Of a stretch of DNA of 59,465 nucleotides, positions 40,201 to 55,200 are shown piece by piece. The stretch comes from Helochares maculicollis (taxonomy: Eukaryota; Arthropoda; Insecta; Coleoptera; Hydrophilidae): the NCBI GenBank assembly GCA_033557835.1, contig JAWQRO010000090.1, positions 1 through 59,465 of the forward strand, written 5' to 3'. Every line of letters begins with the position of its first letter. Position 1 is the first letter of the stretch. Below the pieces are notes generated by a model. That model had not been told where the DNA came from and did no database searches. It saw only the letters and a program-made list of their open reading frames with translations. Both the position numbers and the translations under genes were made by a program.

Positions 40201-43200
40201 TATCAAACTATCAGGGCGTAAAGTTAAATATAGCTCTTATCTTTGGTTATTATGTGTACCATGCAGGTATGTACGGAAACAATTTTTGCATCAAATCATT
40301 TTTCATGCTATGTACTTATGAACTTCAATCAACATAAACTACCTAATCATTTATTCAAACGCGAGCTTCCTACAAGCTAAGATAAATGAATGGATATAAA
40401 ATAGATTCTGATACATGCGAGTGTTGGTAATTAAAGTAAATAAACACTTTCCTCAATAATTTCAAAGACAATTTATATGTGCGATGAACGCAGTTTAAAA
40501 CAGACTAACTGTACATGAAGCGCTGTGAACATAAGTATAAAAGTTAAATGGATTTACAAGCCTTGTTTGAAACTAATTTTATGCAATATCCGCTGAGGTT
40601 TGCTGCTTTTCCTGGTGGTTGTTTAGTCTGGCTATTTAGTTATAATATTTACTTTACTACAATAAAATGTATAATTATAAAAATAAAACGCATTTGATCA
40701 AAGAAACTGTGATTTATATAATTATTTCGTATAATCTGCAATTTATATTTGAAATAAAAAATTAACGGTTCAATGAAATGATTTATATGACAATTTATTT
40801 CGCCCCTATTATTATAATTGCAGTTTTTAATACAAGTGTACGATTCCTGCATTTCATTTATTTTCTATTTACGACCTGTATTTTCACCGACTTTGGCATC
40901 TTGAAACAAACTTAATGTTTGTGTGGAAGTTGAAATGAGTTTAATGAATTTCGCTTTCTATTATTTGAAGTTCAAAGTACATCAAAACAAGCGATTAATG
41001 AGCGTCTGCAAACGTGAAAATAACAAAATAGGCTGCGACCTTGGCGAGTCTCTAAGGCATTTTAATACTAGGATATTGATGTTGGGTAAAAATGGAAACT
41101 ACGTTGATGGTGTTACTCACTTAACTTTATCTAAAGAATGTTTAAAGAATGCGAATGTTTCATCGATGTTGTATACAGAAAGTTTGGTTACATGATATTA
41201 AGTTATTAACGCAGAGGGAACAGGAGATTCTGTACGAAAATACAAAATACTGTCTGCAAGTGAACGTCATCTCATGAACGAAATCATGTTATGAAAGACA
41301 AACATTTTCTTGATGCAGCAGAAAAATTGAAACTTTATATGCACGTGTCATATAATCAACACTAAAAACTTAACACAAGTAAAACTCAAACAAAGATGTA
41401 TTTTGTGCCAGAGTTCCGTGCCAAGACTTTAGGTTTGCAATTTTTAAAATAAACCTTATTGCAAATTGTCGCTAGGCTTTAAATAAGTTAAGCTTTGCGA
41501 GTTAAGTTTTGCTTCACAAACATCTTAGATATTAAATTGTAAATTTCAGACGCTTTATTCACTTTGGGTTCAATGATTTTTAAATGTCTGCAAGTAAGAC
41601 CCGGGAACAAACATTACTTAGTGTTTTGGACAAACGAAACCATATGGAAGTAGTTTAATATTGTTGTTAATTATATTGGGTTTTAAATTATTTATACTGC
41701 AATGAAAAAGTTGTTATGTTTAATAAAACTAATTCTAAATAGATTAATTCGTTTAAGTACTTACACTGTGTAGATGTTCAAGCGCTAATATAATTTCGCC
41801 TATGTATATCCTGACTTCTTCTTCTGTAAAGTGCTCTCTTTGGTAAAGGTGAGTGAATAATTCTCCACCAGCAACATAATCTGAAAAAAGAATAACTTAT
41901 TTATTATATGTCAATACATATTATAGGATAACTTGAAGAAAAAAGTATTATTTCGAATACTTTTAAATATTCCTATCAAACATGTATCTTTTGCGCAAAA
42001 GGCGTATCTAGAGCACCTACATTACTTTCGTGAAAAATATCTACCAAATCAACAATTTTATTAGCTAATAAAATTATACGCAATCTTCAATTCTGTATAT
42101 TGACATGTTTTTGTTAGCTCAGCAACACAGTATTTTATTGTTTTCGCCAAACTACATTTTGGGAGTCAAAAGTTATATTGATATTTTATAGCTGCCCAAT
42201 TTCAAGCAAGCCATGTGATTAATTTTCCTCTTGTCATTTTATTTAAACCAGATAAAATTAGATGCTAACATAAAAGTACTAAATATGGATTTGTTTTCAC
42301 ACCGCATTGAGATTTACCACCATATGTATTGGTTAAATTAGAGGCTAGAAACCAAAATAATCTCCACTCAATGGAAGCCCTTTATGATACGTAAAAAATC
42401 TACAATCACAAAGAAAACTATCTATATAATCTAATAAATAAGGTTTGCTAAGATGAATTGCTTTTTGCAACAAAGCAAATATTTCCGTGTCCTGATTGTA
42501 TTTTGATTGAAATACCATTTATTCATTCCAGTACTAAATAGGTACTTGTTTGAGAAGCTTTTACAATTAATACCAAACGTGTATATTTTATTTACAACAT
42601 TTGAACTCAAATTTGGATTAAAAATTTTATATGTATTTGTCATTTTTTGATATGTAACATAAGACATATGTACTGATATGTCTTAATGTTTTTAATTTTG
42701 TATATTTTGAAAGGGAGGTAAAAGTTTAAAAAGCCTAGTAAATACATTAAAATCAAATGTATTTATGTTTAATTGACTATTCGCTTATAGCCACAAAGAC
42801 CCATTACGTTGATACAACATGAAAAGCTGTAGTGGCAAAAGGTTCCATAGATATTCTCGTTCCTTCATTGTCCATTGTCTTCAAAAATTTATAAAGGAGG
42901 AAGTATATTCGTGACATTCTGATTGCATTGATTTGCTAGTAGAAAGTGAATATAAGCTGTAAAAAGACAATAACGGTTTATACGGGTATTTACTTAATTT
43001 TTAATTCAATCAGCACATGTATACGTAATGTTGATGTGGCCTCAATAACTCTACAACAAGCAGTAAATGTAACGTCTTCAGTTAAATGCTAATTGACTAC
43101 TTTGCGCTTGTACGTAAAAATAAAAAAATGTTGCTGGATGGGCAGCCAATCAAAGAGCAGCTGTTCAGCTCTCGTATGAACTTTCACAACTTACACATAT

Positions 43201-46200
43201 ACTTTTACAAAATCATGCGACATTTGTATAAATACAGTCTATTCCGTAAATGGAAGATAAGCTTTTTGAAAAATATTTTATAGGTTCTCTTAAATAAGCA
43301 CAATGCAAAAAACAGTAATAATAAAATTATATACATATTCAGGCGAGATATAATTTTTGTTGTTTGTGCATAGGCGAGAAAAAAGTCGTATACGGAAAGT
43401 CCGAAATAATTGATTCTTAATAATTTCTTAACTTTTAATTTAATTTTTGTAAAAAGATACTTTAATATAAAATAGAATATATCAATCTATTCTTATAAAA
43501 TAGAAGACATTTTGCACAATTAGATATGTGCAAGCGTTGAACATTCTACTTAAAAAATTGTTTTCTTACCACACCGTTTTTAATGGAACAATAATTGTAC
43601 GCTGTTGCTCAAGACGTATCAATAAGCATCATTAATGTATTACGACAATTATTACAAGTTATCAATATTTACAGCTAGTAGAATAACAGTGATTGTATAA
43701 CGCGAAAACAATAAAATAGCAAACAAACAATAATTTTCATGATCATAGAAATTTTTCTTGCAACAATGCAAAATAAAACATGGCATACTATTTAACACTA
43801 GTGAAAGTAAATAAGATATACTTTCATATACTTTCACTTTTCTAAAATTAATGAAAATTATACTGTGTAAGTGTCTCCAAAATTAAAATACCGTGTCGAT
43901 CCTTTCCACAAGGAGTAAAAAATTAAATTTATCAATAAATTTTGTAATACCATTAATTTTATTATTTGGAATTATGAAAACGCGAAGTAAATAGGACATT
44001 CATTAACTTTAAACTGCAGCAATAAAATTAGAAAAATAAACAAATTATTGAGCAAGGTTTAATTTAATGGTTATGTTTGTTGGGAGCATACCAGGGAATT
44101 TGTATGAGAAATTATTTTGCGGGGCCACGCACAAGATTACGAATCTTTTAAAAATTATTTCTTTTGAAAAATATTATATTCATTAACCTCAAATAAATGT
44201 ACTAACCACATATAAATTATTTTTAAATAAACGTGTCATAAATAAGTACAGTAAGTCTTGAGTAATTAAGGATGTAATCAAGACTCGCTTTGTATAACAA
44301 TTAAGTAGTAGTGGGTGATATTCTAAAAGTATGAATTTTCATATTGTTAATTAAATACAGTGCTGTGCGTTAAGTTTATTTCGGGTGACAGTTTGGCCTA
44401 CTTCCTTCACTTTCCATGTTTTCGCTATTTGCTATATTTAAACCAATTAAAATAATCAAGAATCGATAGCTCAGATGGTCGTCAAATTCAATTAACGTTC
44501 TATTAGTATAGGAAGGGAATAACGCAATAGTTTTGGTAACATTAATATCTAATAAAATTATTTTGACTAATGCAGTGATTTCTCTCCACAAAATTGAAAG
44601 CAGTGACCACCAACTAAGTCCTTAATGGCAAAGTCGTATCAGCAATTAGTTCGCTACGTGTTACGTGCTGGGTAACGTCCTTTAGTATTTTTAGATTTAT
44701 TTACAATGCTTTGTTTTATTGTAATAAGAGAAAGATGCGAATTGCCATGATGTTTTGCTCAGTCGTTAGTTTAGTGTATAAAATACGGTTACTTAATTTA
44801 AAACAATATAGAGTAAATATTACGCTTTCTTTTATATGATAGACGCAACCATGGTCTTACTTTCTAGTCCAATTAAGAAACACGAACACAATATTTAATC
44901 CGTATGGCTGATTGTAAATTAAATATATGATTGTTGTTCAACTTGTTCAGTAATAGGTGTCTTTAACATTTCTAGACCAGGGCTAGACAACAGTTAAGCC
45001 TCTGGGCAATTCTATTTGCAATGAATTATTAAGATAGATCGATGTGTTTGTTGCTTAGATGCAAAACATTTTTACATTAGCGATACCATATGTTATTTGA
45101 AAACATACTTATAAATTAATTGTACAGTCTGCCATTGATAACATCAATTTGATTAAATTAATAATTGAGAAAACAAATTAAATTATTGCGATTTTTGCGA
45201 GCTACACAAAAATATATATAATCCTACTATTGTGAACTGCACTCTTTTGTATGTTGGATAAATTTTGAAGATGCTGATATAAAGTATTTTGTAGTTCAAA
45301 TTTAGGTTTAAATTCTGTTTGTGAAATTAGGTTATTTGAACCGGCCTTCAAAATGAAATTTGATTAATTTAAAAGCTTATCAGCTCCACATGCAACTAGA
45401 AAATGTTAAGAATGTAATCTGCAGTATAATTGAGGACGCTTGAAGAGCATCCATGTTAGTACTGCGAATTCGGGTTAGGTAAGGCCTACGCTGAAGGAGT
45501 GACTCATTGAAGTTTTGATTAAGAATACATGCAACAAGCAGAAGAAATATTTCCTAGCAGCAGATGCAATGACTCATCCGGTTTATAAGCAATTTTCAGC
45601 GATTCGCTATAAGCGGAAATTTTGTTCGTAAGCTCGTCAAGAGAAGGTCATAAGGTCAGCTTTTAACAAATCTATTTACTGAGCTTGTGCATCTGTCGAA
45701 AGCCCGTTCAAAATTTCCGATGTATTATATATTTTGTCATGTGGATAAATACTTTTCAGAAAAAGTTTGATATTATTTCACTTGCTTCTATATCGTAAAA
45801 ATTATTTACTAAATTTAATGCATCTGTATCGGGTTCTCTTGATCAATATTTTTATATTTGATTGTAATAATTCTATTCACTTGTATTTAGAATGGTTAAT
45901 ATGTTATTATATTAATAATATGAAATTCATTATTACTTTAAACAACTATTCCAGACTAAATTATCGACTAATTAATATAATGTGCAATAATAAATTATTA
46001 ATCACGGGAAAAAGATGTACTTTCTTGTATATAATTATGATTAATCAGTTCTAGTTTCATCCATGCTAGATTTGCTTTTAGATATCTTTTATAGCTGCTC
46101 TTAACGAAATAATTCATTATCACCGTGTTCGCAGATTTAAATAGAATAATTGACAATGAAATAATTGTTTTTACTTTATGCGTGATTATGTATAATTACT

Positions 46201-49200
46201 ACTTATTAAATTATTGCTTGGTAATATCACTCACAAGTAATTTAGTGTTCATAGGTGTATTAAGTATCACAGTGGAATTATTTCAATGCACGTACCTATC
46301 AAATTTACATTAATAAAGTAGTTTTGATACACATTAAAACATAAGTGAACGAGATGGGCACTGTGGCATTGCCCAAATTCGTCCATCTCTTAGAAAATTA
46401 ATATTTATCAACGCATTACACACACTATATGCAATCACGAGACTTCACGAGTTGGTAATAACAAAAAAGATAAACCTTACCTAAGATGAGATGAAGTTTG
46501 GCATCCGTTTGGAAGGCGTAATGTAATGTGACTAAGAAGGGATTATCCCGGACGGCTTCAAGTACTTGTCGTTCTGTTTTTGTATGTTCAGTCGTCTTTT
46601 TCTTCTGTACAATAGTTGCTTTTTTCAGTACTTTCATGGCGTAGAGCCTACCATGATCACTTCCGCCACGTTTTCTAACTAGGAACACTTTACCGTACGC
46701 TGAAACAGAAAGGAAACGTTAACATTACTAAGTAATCACTTAGACAAACCTAACTAAAGCAACGAACTTTTACAATTTCATAGCGATGCTTGTTTCATGT
46801 TCGTAGTTTTTTGAGTAATTATCATAACTGCCCGTCGAAACAATTTAAAATCCTAATAGTGAGAGCAGCACAACATCAAAAATTACAAAGCACAAATATT
46901 GATAAGAAATACACAATATTTCTTACACGTATGTGCTAAACTCCAAACTTATCAAAACAAAATTCTAAAAGCTTAATGAATAATGATCGAATCTAGAAGT
47001 GCTCATATACCTTCTGGTTTTAAAAGCAGCAGTTTCTTTATCTCGCGTCCTATTTTAGTGTCTGTTTTAGCCGTTGAATCCGACATCCTCTTGCGATATT
47101 GAATTATTCAAACTAACTAACCATGAAACATTTATTAATGACTGCAATTCGACGATAAGACTGCAAAATAAACAAGCGAACAACACTTTTAATAACGTGG
47201 TTTCCAGAGTCCCATTTTCGGAGAATCAATTTTATTAATAATCTGAATATTTAACGCTTAATGCTGTTTTTACCAGACTTAATTTTAAATAGCAGATTGA
47301 GAATGATATTTGATCGCTTTAATGGTGGTTAATTTTCATTGGATGTCAGTCGATAAACTTGTTTCGTCGTACGAATGTTTATACATAATTACATGTGCTG
47401 CATTACTACACATAATCCATCAATGCAAAGGTTAATTGGCGCATCGGCGCTGCACACTGTTCAATATTATTTCATTAAATTCAGCTATTGAGATTCACCA
47501 TATGCTCCAACCGATTAGAGGGAAATAATCAAGTATGTTTGAAGTCCTAATTATGGATTGTATGAAAAGGCTTGGTGGTCTAGAGACTATTAGATTATGA
47601 ACACAGAGACTGTGATTGTGGGTCTGTGAGTCGCATAATATCTTAAAATATCGTTTCATCAATATTTACAGGGCATATTGGCAAGCTGAACACGTGTAGA
47701 ATCACTGACCCTTGGTAAAGTAATGCGCCAATTCAGTTTTTAATTTATTCTCGTTATCAACAAGATCTGAGCTAATATTACAATTAAGCTCATCCTTTTC
47801 GTTCGCATATTATTATTTATTTCCGTTTGGGTTTCTTCAGGCGATGCATCAAATGTAAAGAAATGTGTAGCAACATATGACCAGGTAACTATATTGGAAG
47901 CGAGGTTTTTACATTGGGGATATTCAAAACGGAAACTCAACCAGTTTAAACCGGACGTAAGTTTTATTAATTAAAAGAGTAGCTTTTCCTTAATTGCTTA
48001 CTGTTCGTAGTGATCGTTTGATTGATTTTTTGATGTAATACGTAATTAAACTTGATGTTGGTGTATTGTTTGTTTAACTACATTATTAGAACACGATTAA
48101 AGGAACTAACCAAGAAGTGTGTCAGTAGCAAATAATGAGATTACGGAGGCTTACTAATGAGCAACGTACTTGAACGTGCATTGTGGGCTTTAATTTAAAG
48201 ATGTGAAATTTATGTATCCTAAGGAAACTAAGTATTATTAAATTAACAAGCCTTCCTTACACAATGCACTAGGGCCAATCGTAGTAAAGCGATTTAAAAA
48301 TGTAGGCTCTCTAGTTATTGTTATTTAAAGTCTCAACCAGATAATATTTAAATAATTGCCGCTTTTTTCAAAGTTTTTACATCACTAATTATACAAAGAG
48401 AAATTGTATTGTTGGTAATGATCAAACTATGAGGCAACGCGCATTTTTAAAATTTAAATAATATGAATTCTAATTTAGTATATTTCTGAAGTAGAATTAT
48501 TTAATTTGTATAAAACATGGTATTTCAAGGAACTACTGGTCCAAAGCAGTCAGCAATGAACCGCTCCATCGTTGGAATCATGCTCATTTTGAATCTTGGC
48601 CACTTAACGTGTATATGAGCCATGCACGTATACTCCATTGTTGTTTCAGAAAATGATTAACGAATTTAAGCGTAATACTAATAACAAACGAAGTCTCATG
48701 TATGTACTTACAAATCAATATTAGCAAATTCAACAATAATTAAACTACCTCGTATATGACATTTAAAATACCATTCGAATAACAAGTTTATGGTTCATCT
48801 AATCCCTCCACCTGCATAATATCATTTATTCCTATTGGCCTATAACGATAAACTTTTTAAAACGGCACTTACTTGTCGCGTTAACGCAAACTGGGTGTTA
48901 TAATCAAATAAATTACAAACGGTTTCAATAAGTGCCTGATGAAATTGTTCTCTTATGTTCCCATAGAACTGTAGCAAATCCGTCACGTTTCCTCGAGCTA
49001 GATCAAATTGATTTACTAACTGTGTGCAATTACAGGCAAGGCGGTTGCTCTTTTAGTCCCTTGCAACAACGCTGCACCGGCGGCACCGCGGTTGAGGAGG
49101 TTGCAGCTTGCATGTCTGCAAGCAGAAATTAAACTCCAAGTATTATGACTTGAAAGTCCCATGGACTTATTATGTGCCGACTGTATGCGAAATGTCTTCA

Positions 49201-52200
49201 AAGCTATTTGGTATAAAGCTTAATGATCCACTCAATGTCTCGGCATCACGTACTCTCTCTGCTCGAATAAAGAATATATGAAACCCTTTATGAATATAGA
49301 AAGGAAGGAGATTCTCTGTTGTCTACTGCAGATATTGTTAGGGAGTTTATTCAAAGCAATGAATTGTTCTTTGCTATCTAAAGCAGATGATATGTAAATA
49401 AGTTCGTTTGGTGTTACCTATAATCTATTTAGTTGAGATGAGTATTTAAAGTTTTCAATTTCCCTACAAACCCATCAAGCATGCCTAAAACTTTCTCATT
49501 AATTTATAATCATCTACTGTGCAAATAACAAGCCTCTCGATTGAAAATAAATTCACTTCCAAATTAAAGTTACAACAGCTATTGCTTCAGAGCCATTTTC
49601 AGCGCCATTTCACATACAATGCGAACCCGGCGTAAAATGCCTGCCAGTTATTCACGGATTGCACTCGACTAACCTCGAATTGTCTCTGTAATTGAAACTT
49701 CTAATGCTTTTCTGCTTTACTACGCTTAGCATATGGAGCAAAGTTATACCTTGATGATAAATATCGTTCCTGGTAATGAAATACGAGCAACCTATTTAAT
49801 AGAGTAAATCTAATTATTAGCAATTAATTTTGCTGTTCAGCATTACTTAACGTCTGAAAGCGCTCTTTGCATGCGACGAGACAGAGGAAATTATTTTAGC
49901 ACGTTTTAGCAAAGAAAAAGTATTTGGGGCAAAGCATAAACCAGTTGTAAATATAAAATTCAGAGCAGATGTTCAGTAAGATACACACGAGCCCAAGGAA
50001 TTGCAAAGCGGTTCTGTATGGCTCGATTTGTTTCATCAAACTGAATCTCTTGATGGCAAGGGGATTAATGACCACAAAATGAGTGTAATAATACTATCAA
50101 AATGGTTTACAAAAAATTAGTTAAATTAAAAAAATATATTATAAAATTATGTATTTTTTAAATCCTATTTCGATTTCAATATTGTCTTATCTTTTTGGTC
50201 CAAATTTCACATTAACCGCCAGCACGGGTTTTAATGGAAGCAGCATTATTTTAAATATGCCGTGGGACTCTATTAATAATAACAAGTGTTATCTGTTGCT
50301 GTAGGTATTATAAGTTATTTAGAGGGTTTCCTTGTTTTGTTGATGCGTTAAGTTTATTCTTGTTTTGTTGGTATGTTATCAAATGCATCTACAACAATAC
50401 CTAAGCCATCTCCAGTATATTCCGAATTGGAATTAAAAGCAAGACGAATAATGAGATTTGCAGGCAGTCTATTATCTTTAAAAAATTTCGAAAAAACTAT
50501 ACATCAACAAAATTCATCCATTAAATTATCCGTGTTTTTGGCGTTTTAATATACATTTATCTATATCTCCCCCTTTTCACGGACGACATAAGTTTCTATA
50601 TTTCACATGTTCACGTCAATTTATTTTCTCCCCTTTCCACGAAGCCTGCCGTGCTTTCGAACATTTGAGTTGGGGTAAAAGAGCATTCTGACATAATGCT
50701 GGCTCCTCCCTGAAGGTAGAAATATTTCACGCTGTAGAAATATCGCGGAGCTTCATAAATGAAAACGGTAAATCGGTAAAAAATCAAGGTTTCTATAAAC
50801 TGTTGTTGGTTGTAAAATTCGTACGAAAGTGGCAACCAAAAACATGCTCAACATTTTTATCACATACAAGCGAAAGACATCTTAAATACTTGTAGGTCAT
50901 TATCTGCCTAATCGTTTCCGGTTTGTCAATGATATGGTAGAAATTCGACCACAATGTTTAGCCACCCACTTCTATATTTCATTTTGCGATTAAAAAATCC
51001 AATTCGCTCTGAGAACATTACAAAAAACATGATAAAAACATGGTCTAAGTTTCATATTTAATAATAATATAGGTTATTGTTTTCTGGGATTGAACATTGA
51101 AATAAAACGTGTCAAATTAATGTAAAATTCTAAACAAAATTGTGGAAATATGTTATATCTCTCTTTTCCCCAAAACATTACCCAAGCAAATATTTTATGA
51201 GTTGCTTTTTTGATTTGTTATGTTCAATGTATTTTACGGATTCGAATTTTCCTACGCTCTGCATTTAATTACTTTAAGAACTACAATTGCTGTATTATCA
51301 ACATGAAGAAAGATACGTGTTGTATCAAATTAAATTACCCATTGTAAATTAATTTATTACCCGAAAACACGATACCTCGAAAATATATAGACTTATTTTT
51401 CTATGTATATCACGGTGGGATTGTCCCAATTTGAGAACAAAAAGGAAGCAGGGAACTTTGTATGCTTCTATACGTAGGTACAAAACACAGTTAGTTTACT
51501 CATATCTGCAATAAAAGAACAGTAAGTGCAATCCGCGGAATCATGTTTAATATTGGCCGCGCTAGAAGTATCAAGCGCAATTTACAAGTGTCCATATCTG
51601 GATTCTGTCCAAACGAGTCAGCAACCTTTTGATGCAAACACATGAGACAAAGGAACATTGGAAGATTCCTAGGCAGACAAAGTTCGGTCGCTACTATGTC
51701 AGTCGCGGTTCAAAAGGGTGCAAATAGGAAGACATTGTAGATCTGCAGTGCGGAGGACGTAGCCCCCGACGCAGGTGAATAGCAGAAAGCCCCCATATCG
51801 CAGGACAACGGTCCGCGACCTTCCTAAGGTCGTTAGCTTTTTATTTTGGCCGATCCTTTCGGGACCTCACTGTTCGACCGAGTCAACAGTCTGTGCGATC
51901 TCGTTACTTCAAAATAAAGTTTATCGGAGGCACTTGACAGAACCTTATCATTCCACATAATAAATAAACTCGATACACACACACGTAGGTATTAATGATT
52001 AATAGAATTAGACCTAACGTCTACGTTTTCTGATCTAAATATATTGTTTGTTTGTAAATAAGCCAGATATTTTGCAAATAATACGCATTTGGAATTTGTA
52101 ATTTTCCACTGCGTTAGAAGTGATTGGTACAGATTTTCAATATAATTCAATTCAGTAACTAAATTCTAAATCATATTTTATCCATATCGATTTTGATGAG

Positions 52201-55200
52201 TATCATGAACTAAGTACTCATATTGTTTCTTTGATTACTCCATATTTTTGAAAATATTATGTTCAATACAAATAAATATTTTAAAATAAGTTATTAAAAC
52301 ATGCTTATATTTAAATAAACGGTTGCAGATCTACTTTATGTCCACCAATAAAAGCTGCTGTGTATGTAACACATATCTTATTGAACTAAATTTAACTGCA
52401 TTAAAGGTCAGCCTTAAGCAAACAAATTTTCGTGCTGATTAAACTTAATACAAAATCAAGGCGAAAAAACCTACTGTCGGCATTTTTGCAACATATTGAA
52501 TATTCAAACAGCAGCAGTAACGTTGATGACAGCAGTTCAGCCATATTGTAAAAATGAAACAATGGGAATGTTACATATTTATTGTCATATGAACTCTGTA
52601 TGTGAAACAGCAATTCCTTTGAAATAACTACGTCTCCGGCCGCGCTAAATGAGCTTGAGCAAATAAAGACGAATATTTAATTAAATTAAAACCTGGTATT
52701 GCTATGCTTTGCGAAATATTTACCTACAAATCTAAATATAAACGGCCGGCCGCCTAGAGATCTATTAGATATCGCGCAATGATAACAACTTGTTTTAGTA
52801 TACACATTGTGGAAAACTGTATTAATAGCAAAGCCCTGAACGCCGCACTTGAAAATTTTATTTTTGGAATGCCTTTGTTGCGAATTGAGAAAAAACAAAG
52901 ACTGGCAATGACTTATTTACACGTCGAAACTCAATTTCAAACGAATCATATGTTTTTTCAAACCTGCTGACAATTGTAAGCATTCGAAATAATAAGTTGA
53001 TTTTAAAGTGCAAGAGAAATAGAAATATGAATAAAATTTTGTGTAGTGTGACTTCAAAATAAAACAGAAGGGATATCTGCAAGACATTTGATATTGTGGT
53101 GCCTATAAATTGCACCCATGTTATTTCATTGAATTACATCTATTTTATGATCTATGTCTGACAACAGATGCCAACAGGAGAGAAACTGTTATTCATCAAT
53201 ATAAATCTATTATGACAAATTCCATTAAGTACCTCCCATCCGCCATGTTTGAAAAACGCTGTTCAGTACAGTTGTAATTAGTTTAATTGCAATATTTAGT
53301 TGGAGGAGAATTTGAATGGAAAATACAAGTAAATTTACTATTGAGATAAGGCACAGATATACATATGTTGATACTCTCATAATGCAGCGATAACAAAATG
53401 AACTAGAAATTACCACATGATAAGGTTTTATCGAAATTTTATGAATAGTTTTCCATCAAATAAGCGATTGTGTTTCCAATTTATTCCAAACTATTACGAT
53501 AAATTTTCAATCAGATAGACTTATGTACAATATGGAGCTCAAAACAACCTTCTTTTGTTTTTACAATTAAAACAGCCTCATGTGTATAATCGTAAGCTTT
53601 TATTTGTACGCTCTTATGTTTATAATTTGAATAACCTTCTTAGATGTTTATACTCTTGTTTTTATTTTACTGGGACGATTTCTTTCTGCTCATTTCCAAT
53701 TGTTTAATAATGTTTTGTCGTAAAACAAAGTTATTTAAAAAACAATACACAAATTTACCTCTAGCCATAGGCTATAATTTATACACGATGATAATTAGGT
53801 AAATTAGCTGCTGACAAGAAATGGTATTTTGTATGGGCGAATCCTAAAAACAAATTATTAGAAGCATTATAAGGCGAAGGCTAAACAGTAATAGTCCTTA
53901 ACAAGACTCACGACTTGTGAGTTCTATATAATTATTAATACATGAACTGTGAATGTCAATTAAGTTATTAAGATTGCATTTACAATATAAATTTAACTGC
54001 ATAAACAAAATTCGCTTCTCAAAATTGTCACTAAAAGTCACTCCATAAATTTGGCCCTATACTCGCCAGCCCCACTGAATCGATTTATTACCGTCTACCT
54101 TCTACTACTTATTATCATTGGCAAGAGTATTACAGTTGTATTCCGTACAGTTTTCCTATCAATAAAACTGAAATATACCCTCTTATTACATGTAATAGAG
54201 GTTGTTATTCTTTATTACATCGACAGCTTGTATATCTAGCATTTTTACTTACAGAGCACGATATACTTAATCGATTTTCGCGTAACAATAACATTAAATG
54301 TGCAGCACCTAAACCAATTTGTCAGTCAAAGGATTGTAATTAACCGTGAATTTAACATCCTCTGTTTAGTGAAGCTTTTACTTATATCGTTGATCTATCC
54401 TCATATCGTTGATCTATCCTTTGCACAGTGTTTGTTTAATCGTGTCTCGTTTATATAAGCAAGGTTACTTTATGCTTAGCTAATTACAGGATCGGTCGCA
54501 TGTTTTTATGTAAAATCGAAGAAAACAGAAATCGGTATTCGCCCAAAACGCAAAGCTGTGGGGCCAACGCACTCTACATTGAGATTAACAAACCCTAGCT
54601 GGTATAGCAGCAGGCACATGGTACACAGTTACAGGCGCCTTCGACTGAAGTCATTGGCCTTTTGGTTTATATACCTATAGACTTTTGCTAATGCACTATG
54701 CACAATTTTATAAATTGCTATTTGCAATTAAGCAGCTTTAAACTAGTATAGAACAAATAAATGAAATTAATTGAATGAAATAAATGAAAAGTAACATTCA
54801 GACATGAATAAATTTGAATATTTTCGTCATAATTCAATGTGCCCTTAAAATCAATATAAAACAGCAATATTTAAATTTAAAGATTTAAAAATACTAAAAG
54901 GTTTGCGTCAATTTGAAAGCCCAGAAATGTTTGAAAGCCTGGGAGGCGATTTTAAATGTATTCAAGGTTTCCACAAGGTGGATGACTTGGATAATTTTTA
55001 TCATGTGGCCATTTAATTAGTGTAACTCAGTTCTACAAGCGTCATATATAGAATTATTCATTATATATAATCAAAAATGCCTAATATTAGAATTGCCATA
55101 AATTAGTTTAGTGGGTAAAATGAGCAGTTTTTTTTTGGTTTTAAAAAATTTGGAATTTATGAAAGTTGCTTGAAATTGTAGTATATAGTAAGTGTCTCAA

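Larger units (their letters stand above)
26716..41764 (-). other. MSK intron 4 (15 kb)
   Basis: Donor GTAAGT, acceptor TTACAG. It is the largest intron. It contains a GC-richer patch at 28490-28740 and the second retroposon tail at 29455-29885. Between 31.5 and 33 kb there are many TAATTG/CAATTA motifs and an open minus-strand frame (32374-32054, GTG start) with no recognisable domain. Otherwise AT-rich and featureless. Confidence 0.9.

Noticed and set aside
40240..40262. Resemblance to miR-9 (ATCTTTGGTTAT)
   Set aside because: Only about 12 bases match and no complementary arm is nearby to form a hairpin.
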